A stretch of DNA of 26,459 nucleotides, from NCBI GenBank assembly GCA_024654415.1, contig JANLHQ010000071.1:1-26459 (forward strand), written 5' to 3'. This document shows positions 4,884-13,201 of the stretch, one piece after another. Position numbers and translations under genes: made by a program. The stretch's first letter is position 1; each line of letters opens with the position of its first letter. This DNA is from Candidatus Azambacteria bacterium (lineage in GTDB: Bacteria > Patescibacteriota > Minisyncoccia > GWC2-36-17 > WO2-46-25). The notes under the pieces were generated by a model. That model made no database searches and was not told the origin of the DNA. It worked only from the letters and a program-made list of their open reading frames with translations.

Positions 4884-6563
4884 TTATTCCGAACTATTTA
4901 CTGGAAAGATCCGTGAAAGAAATATTCTTTTCACTGGAAGCGAAAACGACTGCGCCACTGAAGCAAATTCCGGGATACGAAGCACATGCGATGCGGCCCC
5001 GTATACGATCACCCCGGCAATAAGCGCAACTCCTCCCTGCACCACCACGCCAAGGAATGTCTGCATATTCACCCATTCCGAAGCAATAAGCAATGCCCCG
5101 TATACTGCAACTGCCATACACGCAGCGGCAAGATTTATTTTAAATAGGGAAGGAACGATACGAGAACTATCAAACGCCTCAATGCGTATCATGAAGGCGA
5201 GATATAATATCAGAAGATTTATCACACTCGCAAACGAGAACGCAAGGGGCAATGCGAGAATCGGCGCATGCGCAAGATCAGAAATCCTAAACACTACACC
5301 GACCACGCGCGCAAACTCACCCCCCGCCCCCATAAGATGGAGAAAATAAAAACTCAGCGCGGCATTCAATATTGTCGAAGAGATATTGATGATCACAGGG
5401 GTTTTGGTATCTTGTAGCGCATAAAAAGCGCGCGAAAAGAGGGGGACGAGGCTTTGTGCAAAAATAGAAATGGCAAATGCCCCCACAGCTGCCGCGGTAA
5501 GGCGCGTGTCTTCCCACGAAAATTGACCATACCCAAGCAATACGCGCACGAGCTGTGCACGCATAAGAATAAGTAGTAATGATGCAGGAATAATGAAGTA
5601 AAGAATTTGATTAATGGTATCATACAGCTTGCTTAAAAACGCATCCATATCCCCTTTTGCATAGCTTGCGGCAAGAAATGGAAATACCGCGCTTGCAAAC
5701 GAAAGCGCGATAATACTAATGGGAACAAACTGCAGATCATTTGCAAAATAAAATACTGCGATGCTTCCCGAGGCAACTGTAGACGCGATTGCGGTAACCA
5801 CCACAAAATTAAGCTGAGTTGCTACAAGCCCAATCGTACGCGGAATTGAAAGCCGTGCGATCTTTAAAAGGCCGGGATGGCGTATATTAAATTCTGGTTT
5901 AAAAGAAAACCCGAGGTTCATTACTGCGGGAATCTGAATGAGGAAATGAAGCAATGCACCGAGCACAACGCCAACCGCGAGTCCCCCAACACCAAATGGT
6001 CGCACCAGAAACAATGCGCCAAAGATAATGCCGAGATTATACATAACCGGAGCAAGTGCAAAGGTAAAGAACCTCCTGCGTGCCTGCAGCATATTACCGA
6101 TGATGTTAGATGCGCCAAGCAATATGGGGCTTAAGAACATAATGCGCATCAGCAGTGCCGTTTGTGCTTGTTTTGCATCATCAAACCCAGGAGCCACAAG
6201 CGCTACAAGCACTGGCGCGAGCGCCGCAGCAATTACCGCACACACTGCAAACACTGTACAAAATACCGTAAGCACCGTATTTGCAAGCCGCCAGGCTTCC
6301 TCTTTATTACGCGCCTCATATTCTGCAAATACTGGGATGAATACCGCGCTTAATATACCAAGAATGAGAAGACTGTATAGGAAATCAGGAATGAGAAACG
6401 CCGCAAAATACATATCCATTGTATCTCCCGCACCAAACTCCCCAGCAAAAATACGGTTACGCAATATGCCAAGTGCTTTGGACAAAAAAGAAAAAAAGCC
6501 GATCATCAGTGCGGCGGAGAAAATGACATCAAACTCTGCATTGAAAATATTACGCCATTTCAT
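4884..6563 (-). CDS. murJ: MurJ/MviN lipid II flippase
   Basis: A 559-aa polytopic protein with about 14 predicted membrane helices, the MATE-like fold of MOP-superfamily exporters. The family start is clear: SFLSKALGILRNRIFAGEFGAG followed by D-x-Y-F-A-A-F-L-I-P-D, and later LNAALSFYFL and YALQDTKTPV motifs. MurJ moves lipid-linked peptidoglycan precursor across the cytoplasmic membrane. Its ATG overlaps the stop of the DUF4012 gene (ATGA) and lepA begins 10 nt after its stop, so it is co-translated within an operon headed by a sugar-phosphate transferase. Flipping a different lipid-linked glycan in that context is possible, since relatives do so, but the sequence matches MurJ well. Confidence 0.93.
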   Translation of the reverse strand: MKWRNIFNAEFDVIFSAALMIGFFSFLSKALGILRNRIFAGEFGAGDTMDMYFAAFLIPDFLYSLLILGILSAVFIPVFAEYEARNKEEAWRLANTVLTVFCTVFAVCAVIAAALAPVLVALVAPGFDDAKQAQTALLMRIMFLSPILLGASNIIGNMLQARRRFFTFALAPVMYNLGIIFGALFLVRPFGVGGLAVGVVLGALLHFLIQIPAVMNLGFSFKPEFNIRHPGLLKIARLSIPRTIGLVATQLNFVVVTAIASTVASGSIAVFYFANDLQFVPISIIALSFASAVFPFLAASYAKGDMDAFLSKLYDTINQILYFIIPASLLLILMRAQLVRVLLGYGQFSWEDTRLTAAAVGAFAISIFAQSLVPLFSRAFYALQDTKTPVIINISSTILNAALSFYFLHLMGAGGEFARVVGVVFRISDLAHAPILALPLAFSFASVINLLILYLAFMIRIEAFDSSRIVPSLFKINLAAACMAVAVYGALLIASEWVNMQTFLGVVVQGGVALIAGVIVYGAASHVLRIPEFASVAQSFSLPVKRIFLSRIFPVNSSE

Positions 6564-8668
6564 TTGATGATTGCTTGTATGATTAGATTATTTTTTCCCT
6601 CGGCAGAAAAAGCCATGAGGTCATTCCCCTCCTGATCAACCGCGCGCATACCCTCTGGCACTATAAGTGAGAAATGAATTCCTGCGGAAATACCCGGTTG
6701 TTTTTGAAAGATAAATACTAGTGGCGAGGGAGACACTTCTTTCGTAAATGAAAAAGGCAGACGATACTGCACAATCGCCGTAGTATTCTTCCCCCCTACT
6801 GTCACCCATCCCCCAAATACTGTTTTCCCGGATTCTTCAAAAATACGCACTCCGGAATCATCCATGCGTGCAATCCTCTCTGCTGTCGCAAGATCGTCAT
6901 CAACGATGAATCGCTCCTTACGATAGTCGATCTGAGGAGCTATTTCTAGATGGGTAATCCCTGACGTCTCAAGTAATTCAGATCCCTTTGGGACATATAT
7001 CCGCATATATCGCTCATGTTCTCCCTGTGCACCATCTTCCTGAGGAACAAATTGCACTGCAACAGTATTAATAATATCTCCATTCTCTGCGATATTTACT
7101 TCCTTCCATATATCTTCCTTTATTAGTATCGCATCACTCCCGATATCGCTTGATACTACCGCGAGATAATCCGCACCCTCTTCACTTATTATTTCTCCGC
7201 CCCACCCTTCTTTCACAATCATTTCTTGATGATCACGCTCCACGAGCCATATCAAAACATCTTTTTCACGAAGACTTTCTTGAAGCGTCTGCGCAAAAGC
7301 GTTGGAAGTAGCACCTGGGACTGTTGAAAGCACATTGCTTAATGCGCGCAACACATCTTTTCGCACAAGGGTACTAAAATTTTCTCCATTGACCAACACA
7401 CCATCGTCCCCCTTCACTGGCCCAGTGAGTTTGAGAATTTTTTTCACCACCTGCTCGTTGACCGCAATTACCCCATCCACGGCACCGCCACCAGACCTCT
7501 CATAAAAATATGCGATCTTTTTCGCAGAAAGGGGGAAGTCTAAAAACCAATTCGCATCATGGAGCGCCCACGCGGTAGCAACTCTCTGAATTGGTTCAGG
7601 TGGCACGATATTCGCCTGAAGCTGTCCATCAACGCCGTAGACATCATCAAAAACAATATCTGTAATTGCGCCCCCCTGTGTAGTAATAACTCCCACTGAC
7701 CGAATCGCACCACCAGTCGGGCGGGCGACCCCACTGTCTTGTGCAACGAGTAAAAATTTTCGAGGACGCTCAACACCAAGTACCCATACACCAAGCTTTA
7801 AATACGATGCGAGACGCTCTGTATGCGTAAAAGCCAATGAGATCTGTGGAATAAACGCACCAATATTCGCTCGTACAGCATCGGTAAGTGCCGGATCACC
7901 CTTTATCTCGCTCAGCGCTTCCTGTGTTTTCCGAAATGTAGTAGATGCATCTCGCACCCCTAAAAGCGCGTCGCCGATCAATTCCCCTGCCATCGCGCCC
8001 TCATATGCGTTCTGTGTATGAAAGAAGGAGGATGCAGATAATCGAAACAAGGGCTCCATTCCCTGGGTAAGTTTTTCTGCAGCACTAAGCGCGTTTCGTT
8101 CAAGCGTTATTGCATCCGTAGACACCCCTCCCTCCCCCTGATGCACAAGAGAGGCCAGCGTTTCTTGGACATACGTGATAAGAGCGCGCCCACCTTGTTC
8201 GCGTCGCTGCACTATGCGCTCATGTACGGCATGGAATGAAAACAGGGCTTGTTCAAAGCGCAGCTCAGTAAATGCCTGTTGAGCAGATAGCATGTCTTCG
8301 TATACACCACGCGCATTAGCAAATGCTGGCACTGCTTGCACCCCCCCACTCCACCACCATGCAACACCAAAAAAAGAGAGTAGAACGATACCACCAAACA
8401 CCCCAGCTCCTGCGAGGCGCCACACAAAGGAAAAGCGCGAGACAAGGTGAGCTGGTGCAGTGCGCCGCCATTCCCAATCCTCTCGTGCCACTTGTTCGCG
8501 CTGATGCTGCTCAAAATATATGTTGCTTTTTTGGTTTTGCTGTTCGAGATAATGCTGAGCAAATCGTGACTCTTCCCATTCATGCGCAACGTCAACCGGT
8601 ACATCGCGCTCAAGGATGTCGAATGCTGTTTCCTTCTTTTTTTGTTTCCCTGTAGAAAAATCAGTCAT
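6560..8668 (-). CDS. DUF4012 family membrane-anchored envelope protein
   Basis: From the ATG at 8668 the protein is 702 aa. This start lies 8 nt after the stop of the preceding transferase gene; the frame extends another 84 nt from a TTG, but that would overlap the transferase. Residues 1-80 are charged and cytosolic, residues about 82-105 are one membrane helix, and the rest is a large extracytoplasmic region. It first has a helical section, then the DUF4012 hallmark LVAQDSGVARPTGGAIRS, and later DANWFLDFPLSAKKIAYFYE with GVIAVNEQVVKKILKLTGPV. DUF4012 proteins are common in CPR bacteria and Actinobacteria near polysaccharide genes; their biochemical role is unknown. Position between a lipid-glycan initiating enzyme and MurJ suggests envelope glycan assembly (inference). 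Confidence 0.88.
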   Translation of the reverse strand: MTDFSTGKQKKKETAFDILERDVPVDVAHEWEESRFAQHYLEQQNQKSNIYFEQHQREQVAREDWEWRRTAPAHLVSRFSFVWRLAGAGVFGGIVLLSFFGVAWWWSGGVQAVPAFANARGVYEDMLSAQQAFTELRFEQALFSFHAVHERIVQRREQGGRALITYVQETLASLVHQGEGGVSTDAITLERNALSAAEKLTQGMEPLFRLSASSFFHTQNAYEGAMAGELIGDALLGVRDASTTFRKTQEALSEIKGDPALTDAVRANIGAFIPQISLAFTHTERLASYLKLGVWVLGVERPRKFLLVAQDSGVARPTGGAIRSVGVITTQGGAITDIVFDDVYGVDGQLQANIVPPEPIQRVATAWALHDANWFLDFPLSAKKIAYFYERSGGGAVDGVIAVNEQVVKKILKLTGPVKGDDGVLVNGENFSTLVRKDVLRALSNVLSTVPGATSNAFAQTLQESLREKDVLIWLVERDHQEMIVKEGWGGEIISEEGADYLAVVSSDIGSDAILIKEDIWKEVNIAENGDIINTVAVQFVPQEDGAQGEHERYMRIYVPKGSELLETSGITHLEIAPQIDYRKERFIVDDDLATAERIARMDDSGVRIFEESGKTVFGGWVTVGGKNTTAIVQYRLPFSFTKEVSPSPLVFIFQKQPGISAGIHFSLIVPEGMRAVDQEGNDLMAFSAEGKNNLIIQAIIK

Positions 8669-8676
8669 ATTTTTTA

Positions 8677-10065
8677 TCAACACGCCGACCGGTCGCGAAT
8701 CACCAGCATCACAGTCCGCAATAATATTTTTATATCCAAAAAAAGAGACCAATTCTCGATATAGTACGTATCAAGTTTTACCTCTTCTTCAAATGGTAGG
8801 TTCGAAGACCCAGAGATCTGTGCCATACCTGTCATTCCCGCCTTTACTACTAACAGTTTTTTATGATGTCGCTCATATTGCCCCACTTCTTTCGGCTCAT
8901 GCGGGCGAGGACCTACAAGACTCATCTCACCTTTTAGCACATTAAAAAGCTGTGGCAACTCGTCAATGCGCATTTTGCGCAACACCCTTCCAATGCGCGT
9001 CACCCTTGGGTCATTATGCATTTTGAATAATGGCCCCCCATCATTTCGTTCATTAAATTCTGTGAGCTGTTCCTTCATTTCATGTGCACGATCCACCATT
9101 GAGCGGAATTTATACATCGCGAACTTTTTCCCGAGCGTAATACGATCAAGGGCTACAAACACAGGCCCCTTTGAGTCGAGCCGTATCAACACTGCTGTCA
9201 CCACAAAAAACGGTGAAAGAATAATAATCCCCACGAGTGAGCCAACGAGATCCATGGCTCGCTTGATTACCTTTCCCCACCCATCAAGTGCGGTATGCTT
9301 CACCTCAATAAGCGGAATACCACCTACCACATCTACCTCCACATTCGTTGTGAGGGCCTGAAAAAGCGTCGGTGCGAAGCGGAACGTCAAATGATGGTCA
9401 CGACAAAACTCCGCAAGCTCCACAACCGCTTCTTTACTATAATCTGCGCGTCCCACGATAACAGCATCAATACAAGGGTTTATAATTGCGCCCCTCACTT
9501 CTTCAAGATCAAGCTTCGCAATTTGCTTTACCACGCGATATCGCAATGAAGGATTTCTCTTTATTTCACGTATAAGAATATCTGATACCTCATCATCCCC
9601 AATGATGAGCACGCGCTTCACTCCTAGTTGATGCCGCACTGCGAGATACCATTCCGTCACGCGAAGCATCACTCTTCCTAAAAATACATACCCAATTGTA
9701 AGCGCCCACGCAGCGATCACGATAAATCGCGAATCAAACCACTCACGAGTGATAAAGATATAGATAACAACAGCCATCATTGCAAACGATGATGCGGCAA
9801 CTACCTGAAAAAACTCCTGGAGGATATCCCCGCGCCTCGCTCGATATAAGCCAGTGAGAGCAAACATCGCAATACAAAAGGGAATAAATGAAAGGAGGAT
9901 AATAATATACTTCTCAAATGGCAGATTTAAATAAAAGAGCACGGGCCGATACTGGCTAATAAGTGTGCTTGTACGCAAAAAATACGCGGAGATACCCGCG
10001 AAAAACAACATAATAAAATCAACCGGCACAAGCGCAACCGTGAACAATAACGCCGCTTTTTTCAT
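8677..10065 (-). CDS. Polyprenyl-phosphate sugar-1-phosphate transferase (WbaP/WcaJ-type)
   Basis: A 462-aa polyprenol-phosphate phosphoglycosyl transferase. Four to five N-terminal membrane helices (about 6-140) lead to a Rossmann-like CoA-binding-type domain (RVLIIGDDEVSDIL, 151-164). The catalytic C-terminal domain (about 265-455) has the re-entrant helix KRAMDLVGSLVGIIILSP, the MYKFRSM motif (317-323), DELPQLFNVLKGEMSLVGPRP (368-388) and GMTGMAQISG. Such enzymes start O-antigen, capsule or exopolysaccharide repeat units by moving a hexose-1-phosphate onto undecaprenyl phosphate. The sugar cannot be told from sequence. It heads the operon with DUF4012, murJ and lepA and has a good promoter. 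The very end (DRSAC) is more polar than in many relatives. Confidence 0.92.
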   Translation of the reverse strand: MKKAALLFTVALVPVDFIMLFFAGISAYFLRTSTLISQYRPVLFYLNLPFEKYIIILLSFIPFCIAMFALTGLYRARRGDILQEFFQVVAASSFAMMAVVIYIFITREWFDSRFIVIAAWALTIGYVFLGRVMLRVTEWYLAVRHQLGVKRVLIIGDDEVSDILIREIKRNPSLRYRVVKQIAKLDLEEVRGAIINPCIDAVIVGRADYSKEAVVELAEFCRDHHLTFRFAPTLFQALTTNVEVDVVGGIPLIEVKHTALDGWGKVIKRAMDLVGSLVGIIILSPFFVVTAVLIRLDSKGPVFVALDRITLGKKFAMYKFRSMVDRAHEMKEQLTEFNERNDGGPLFKMHNDPRVTRIGRVLRKMRIDELPQLFNVLKGEMSLVGPRPHEPKEVGQYERHHKKLLVVKAGMTGMAQISGSSNLPFEEEVKLDTYYIENWSLFLDIKILLRTVMLVIRDRSAC

Positions 10066-10080
10066 ATAATTCTTACTCGC

Positions 10081-10109
10081 ATCATAGCGAAATACTGCTT
10101 ATTATTCAA
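10081..10109 (-). promoter_or_regulatory. Sigma70-type promoter of the envelope operon
   Basis: Minus-strand -35 TTGAAT (10104-10109), 17-nt spacer, -10 TATGAT (10081-10086). The predicted start near 10074 leaves a leader of only about 9 nt before the ATG at 10065. Confidence 0.7.
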
Positions 10110-10203
10110 TCCCAAGGAAAAGAGTAAGATTCCATGAATAGGGAAATTTCATAATGCGTAGGGAAATCGCCCACACATAATTAGGAAAATACGGAAATTT
10201 CAG

Positions 10204-10226
10204 AAAAAAGCTGGGAGATCCCTGCT
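10204..10226 (-). terminator. Terminator of RNase P RNA
   Basis: Just past the rnpB 3' end, AGC-A-GGG-ATCT-CCC-A-GCT forms a hairpin with one A/A mismatch, followed on the minus strand by six Us (10209-10204). Confidence 0.75.
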
Positions 10227-10239
10227 AACACACAAACGA

Positions 10240-10769
10240 GCATTCGGAGCAAACCGGTGAAGATGTACGTAAGCCGGATTCTGTTCCCCCTCACTTGGGC
10301 CAATGAAAACGAATGTGCAACGCATTACACAAAAACCGTATTCCATGAACCAAGTGAGGGGGTGACGATCATTTCTCTTGTCATTGCATTACTGCAATGA
10401 TCATGCGACTACCTGCTTTCAAAAGAAAGCATACTGTCTTGCACCCGGTAAGGATTTAACCGTTTCACCCCTAATGTTGCCATTAGGGCTTACCCTCATT
10501 CGCTTGCGCGATAAGGGTACTTCCTTCTTTCGTTGGAAAGCGTCTCTGTTCGCACCTCTAAGGTCGCCCTCGACGGCCGTTAGCCGCTACCGTTGCCCGC
10601 CCAAATTTTTTAGCTCTTGACTTTTTCCTCCTCACACAAAAACATCTTTTTTTGTCTTCGAAAAAAACTAAAAAATTTGGGCGGGCGGGTGTCCGGACTT
10701 TCCTCTCCCTTGCGTTACCGCATGAGAGCGATCGTCTGTGCATCTTGCAACGCGGTTTGCTCCGAATGC
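10240..10769 (-). ncRNA. rnpB: RNase P RNA
   Basis: The catalytic RNA of the tRNA 5'-processing ribozyme, on the minus strand. The universally conserved 5' P4 block GAGGAAAGTCCGGAC is at about 10694-10708 and its 3' partner ACAGAATCCGGCTTA is at about 10269-10284. The ends pair as a perfect 16-bp P1 helix (10754-10769 with 10240-10255), which sets the limits. Other helices are visible, including a 12-13-bp stem (about 10286-10298 with its complement near 10350-10362). At about 530 nt it is longer than the common bacterial 350-420 nt. Much of the excess is a hairpin at 10596-10685 with an 18-bp stem and an AT-rich 54-nt tip. It has its own promoter and terminator. The identity is certain; the ends are good to a few bases. 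Confidence 0.95.
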
Positions 10770-10809
10770 CCACATATAGTAGATAAAATGAGCACTATCT
10801 TGCGCTCAT

Positions 10810-10838
10810 AGTATGCAAGAAAGCATGTAAAAAGTCAA
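10810..10838 (-). promoter_or_regulatory. Promoter of rnpB
   Basis: Minus-strand -35 TTGACT (10833-10838), 17-nt spacer, -10 CATACT (10810-10815). The start would be near 10803, about 34 nt before P1. The leader contains a small hairpin, TGAGC/GCTCA, and would need processing to give the mature 5' end. Confidence 0.6.
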
Positions 10839-10896
10839 ATTATCCTTGGTAAAAATCTGTCTCGTCAGAGTATTGACATAAAGGTTGTCCACCTCT

Positions 10897-10926
10897 TTGC
10901 ACGATGTTCGCACACTATGATATGAT
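10897..10926 (+). promoter_or_regulatory. Candidate promoter of nrdD
   Basis: TTGCAC (10897-10902), 18-nt spacer, TATGAT (10921-10926). An isolated perfect TTGACA (10873-10878) lies further upstream without a matching -10. The only good Shine-Dalgarno sequence (AAGGAG, about 10936-10941) is 23 nt from the ATG, unusually far. Confidence 0.35.
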
Positions 10927-10964
10927 AAAAAATACAAGGAGAAAAATTAACTCATTTTACTATT

Positions 10965-13028
10965 ATGCCCACTGCAATAAAGTTCACAGAGATCCGTAAA
11001 CGAGATGGAAGAATCGTTCCCTTTGATAAGGACAAGATCACTGCGGCACTTGAAAAGGCAGGGCTCGCAACTGATGAATTCGGACACGATATTGCGAAGC
11101 ATTTGATGCAGCGGGCACTTGATGTCACACAAGAGCGCATCGCGGGTAAAACCCCCATGGTTGAAGAAATCCAAGACGCTGTTGAAGAGGCGCTCCTTGG
11201 CTCACGCTATAAAAAAACTGCTAAAGCATACATCATTTACCGGGACCAACATGCAAAAATGCGTGAATTGGTGTCTGGGGCAAATGTAGACCTGGTAGAC
11301 AGCTATTTAGAAAAGCTCGATTGGCAGGTGCGTGAGAACAGCAACATGTCTTACTCGCTCCAAGGGCTTAACAACTACCTTTCTTCAGAGATCAGTAAAA
11401 TCTACTGGATGAACAAGATCTACACGCCCGAAATCGCTAAAGCGCACATGGGCGGCGACCTTCATATACACGACCTCAACCTTCTTGCATCGTATTGCGT
11501 CGGGTGGGACCTTCAGCACCTGATTGCAGAAGGGTTTAGGGGTGTCCCAGGTAAAGCAGAAAGTAAGCCCCCAAAACATTTCCGCAGCGCACTTGGTCAA
11601 GTAGTGAACTTCTTTTATACGCTTCAAGGGGAATCGGCTGGCGCACAGGCATTCTCAAGTTTCGACACTCTCCTCGCGCCATTCATCCGCTATGACAGCC
11701 TTACCTATAAAGAGGTAAAGCAGGCGATGCAGGAGTTCATGTTTAACATGAACGTGCCAACGCGTGTCGGCTTCCAAACGCCGTTCACCAACATTACGAT
11801 GGACATGCATCCACCGAAAATCTATGCAACGTCCCCCGTCGTCATCGGCGGCAAACCGCAAAAAGAAACCTACGGCGAATTCCAGGAGGAGATGGACATG
11901 CTCAACAAAGCATTTTTTGAAGTCATGATCGATGGCGACGCGAAAGGCAGGCCATTCACCTTCCCTATCCCCACCTATAACATTACCGACGATTTCGCAT
12001 GGGATAACCCGAACTTCGAGCCACTCTGGGAGATGACCGCAAAATATGGAATCCCTTATTTTGCCAACTTTGTGAATTCTGATATGTCTCCCGATGATTC
12101 ACGCTCCATGTGTTGTCGATTACGCCTTGACCTGCGTGTGCTTGAACGCCGCGGTGGTGGTCTGTTTGGCGCTAACCCACTCACCGGATCAATTGGTGTC
12201 GTTACCATCAATCTCCCGCGAATTGGGTATCTAGCAAAATCAAAGGAAGACTTCTTTACTCGCCTTGAAAAACTTATGAAAATTGCGCGAGAAAGTCTTG
12301 AGGTTAAACGAAAAGTGCTCGAGCGCCTCACTGATCGCGACTTATACCCATATACGAAATTCTATCTTGCAAGCGTAAAACAGCGCTTTGACCAATACTG
12401 GGCAAACCACTTCTCTACTATCGGTATCTTAGGGATGAACGAAGCATGCCTTAATCTCCTCAATAAAGGCATTGTTGACGACGAAGGGCACGCATTTGCA
12501 GAATCAGTGCTTGATTTCATGCGCGATAAGCTTCTTGGATTCCAAGATGAAACTGGTAATCACTATAACCTTGAAGCAACTCCTGCTGAAGGAACCGCGT
12601 ATCGTCTCGCGAAAATTGATAAAGCAGCATATCCGGACATCATCTGTGCGAATGAAAAGCAATACCGTGAAGGAGCAAAACCGTTTTATACGAATTCTAC
12701 ACATCTCCCTGTTGGACACACCGACGACCTCTTTGAAGCGCTTGACCTTCAAGATAGTCTGCAAACGCGCTATACTGGAGGTACCGTACTTCATGGATTT
12801 ATCGGCGAAAGTATGCCATCAGTAGAAGCAACAAAGAGTCTCGTTAAAAAAGTTGTATCCCAATACCGTCTCCCCTACTTCACAATCACACCGACATTCA
12901 GTATTTGTCCAACACACGGATATATCCCCGGCGAACACTTCTACTGCCCACGGTGTGACGAAGCAATTGAAAATAATGCTGTAACAGCACAAATAAAGGT
13001 CGAAGAAACAACTGTAACAAAACAATAA
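10965..13028 (+). CDS. nrdD: Anaerobic (class III) ribonucleoside-triphosphate reductase, body lacking the glycyl-radical loop
   Basis: A 687-aa protein that should reduce ribonucleotides to deoxyribonucleotides under anaerobic conditions. An ATP-cone (about residues 5-95, KRDGRIVPFDKDKI) precedes the barrel. Likely active-site cysteines are C178 (SYCVGWD) and the C383-C384 pair (SMCCRLRLD). The C-terminal zinc-type knuckle is CPTHG (C648) and CPRC (C661, C664). After it, family members continue to the glycyl-radical motif RVxGYL. Here the frame instead ends after a 23-residue polar tail (ending ETTVTKQ), and the motif lies in the next ORF (13039-13191), in the +1 frame. So as written this polypeptide has no radical site. 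nrdG follows. No Shine-Dalgarno sequence stands at normal distance from the ATG. Confidence 0.93.
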   Translation: MPTAIKFTEIRKRDGRIVPFDKDKITAALEKAGLATDEFGHDIAKHLMQRALDVTQERIAGKTPMVEEIQDAVEEALLGSRYKKTAKAYIIYRDQHAKMRELVSGANVDLVDSYLEKLDWQVRENSNMSYSLQGLNNYLSSEISKIYWMNKIYTPEIAKAHMGGDLHIHDLNLLASYCVGWDLQHLIAEGFRGVPGKAESKPPKHFRSALGQVVNFFYTLQGESAGAQAFSSFDTLLAPFIRYDSLTYKEVKQAMQEFMFNMNVPTRVGFQTPFTNITMDMHPPKIYATSPVVIGGKPQKETYGEFQEEMDMLNKAFFEVMIDGDAKGRPFTFPIPTYNITDDFAWDNPNFEPLWEMTAKYGIPYFANFVNSDMSPDDSRSMCCRLRLDLRVLERRGGGLFGANPLTGSIGVVTINLPRIGYLAKSKEDFFTRLEKLMKIARESLEVKRKVLERLTDRDLYPYTKFYLASVKQRFDQYWANHFSTIGILGMNEACLNLLNKGIVDDEGHAFAESVLDFMRDKLLGFQDETGNHYNLEATPAEGTAYRLAKIDKAAYPDIICANEKQYREGAKPFYTNSTHLPVGHTDDLFEALDLQDSLQTRYTGGTVLHGFIGESMPSVEATKSLVKKVVSQYRLPYFTITPTFSICPTHGYIPGEHFYCPRCDEAIENNAVTAQIKVEETTVTKQ

Positions 13029-13038
13029 TCATATCCCT

Positions 13039-13191
13039 ATGGAAAACGAGAACCGTCAGCGATGTGAAGTATACTCCCGTGTGGTTGGTTACCTCCGCCC
13101 TGTTTCTCAATGGAACGAAGGCAAACAAGAGGAATTCAACGACCGCATAGAGTACAATAAACAGCTCGAAGTGACTGATTGCGCCTGCTAA
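13039..13191 (+). CDS. Detached glycyl-radical domain of NrdD (50 aa)
   Basis: A 50-aa ORF reading MENENRQRCEVYSRVVGYLR then PVSQWNEGKQEEFNDR, which is the C-terminal glycyl-radical segment normally fused to NrdD. G17 in RVVGYL would carry the radical made by NrdG. It lies 10 nt after the nrdD stop in the +1 frame, with no Shine-Dalgarno sequence before its ATG. The frame is open upstream of the ATG back to 13018, so it overlaps the end of nrdD. Removing one A from the run at 13019-13022 would fuse both ORFs with a linker of ordinary character. It ends with an unusual DCAC. It could be a true split subunit, the product of +1 frameshifting, or the result of a one-base sequence error. Confidence 0.85.
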   Translation: MENENRQRCEVYSRVVGYLRPVSQWNEGKQEEFNDRIEYNKQLEVTDCAC

Positions 13192-13201
13192 TATATTCGA
13201 C

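Noticed and set aside
8669..8752. Longer DUF4012 start (TTG at 8752)
   Set aside because: It would overlap the 3' end of the sugar transferase gene; the ATG at 8668, 8 nt after that stop, gives a normal polar start.
10617..10811. Small ORFs inside the RNase P RNA gene
   Set aside because: They coincide with conserved helices of rnpB and have no protein features.
10897..10964. NrdR box upstream of nrdD
   Set aside because: ACACTAT near 10913 resembles one half-site, but no inverted partner or second box at proper spacing is present.
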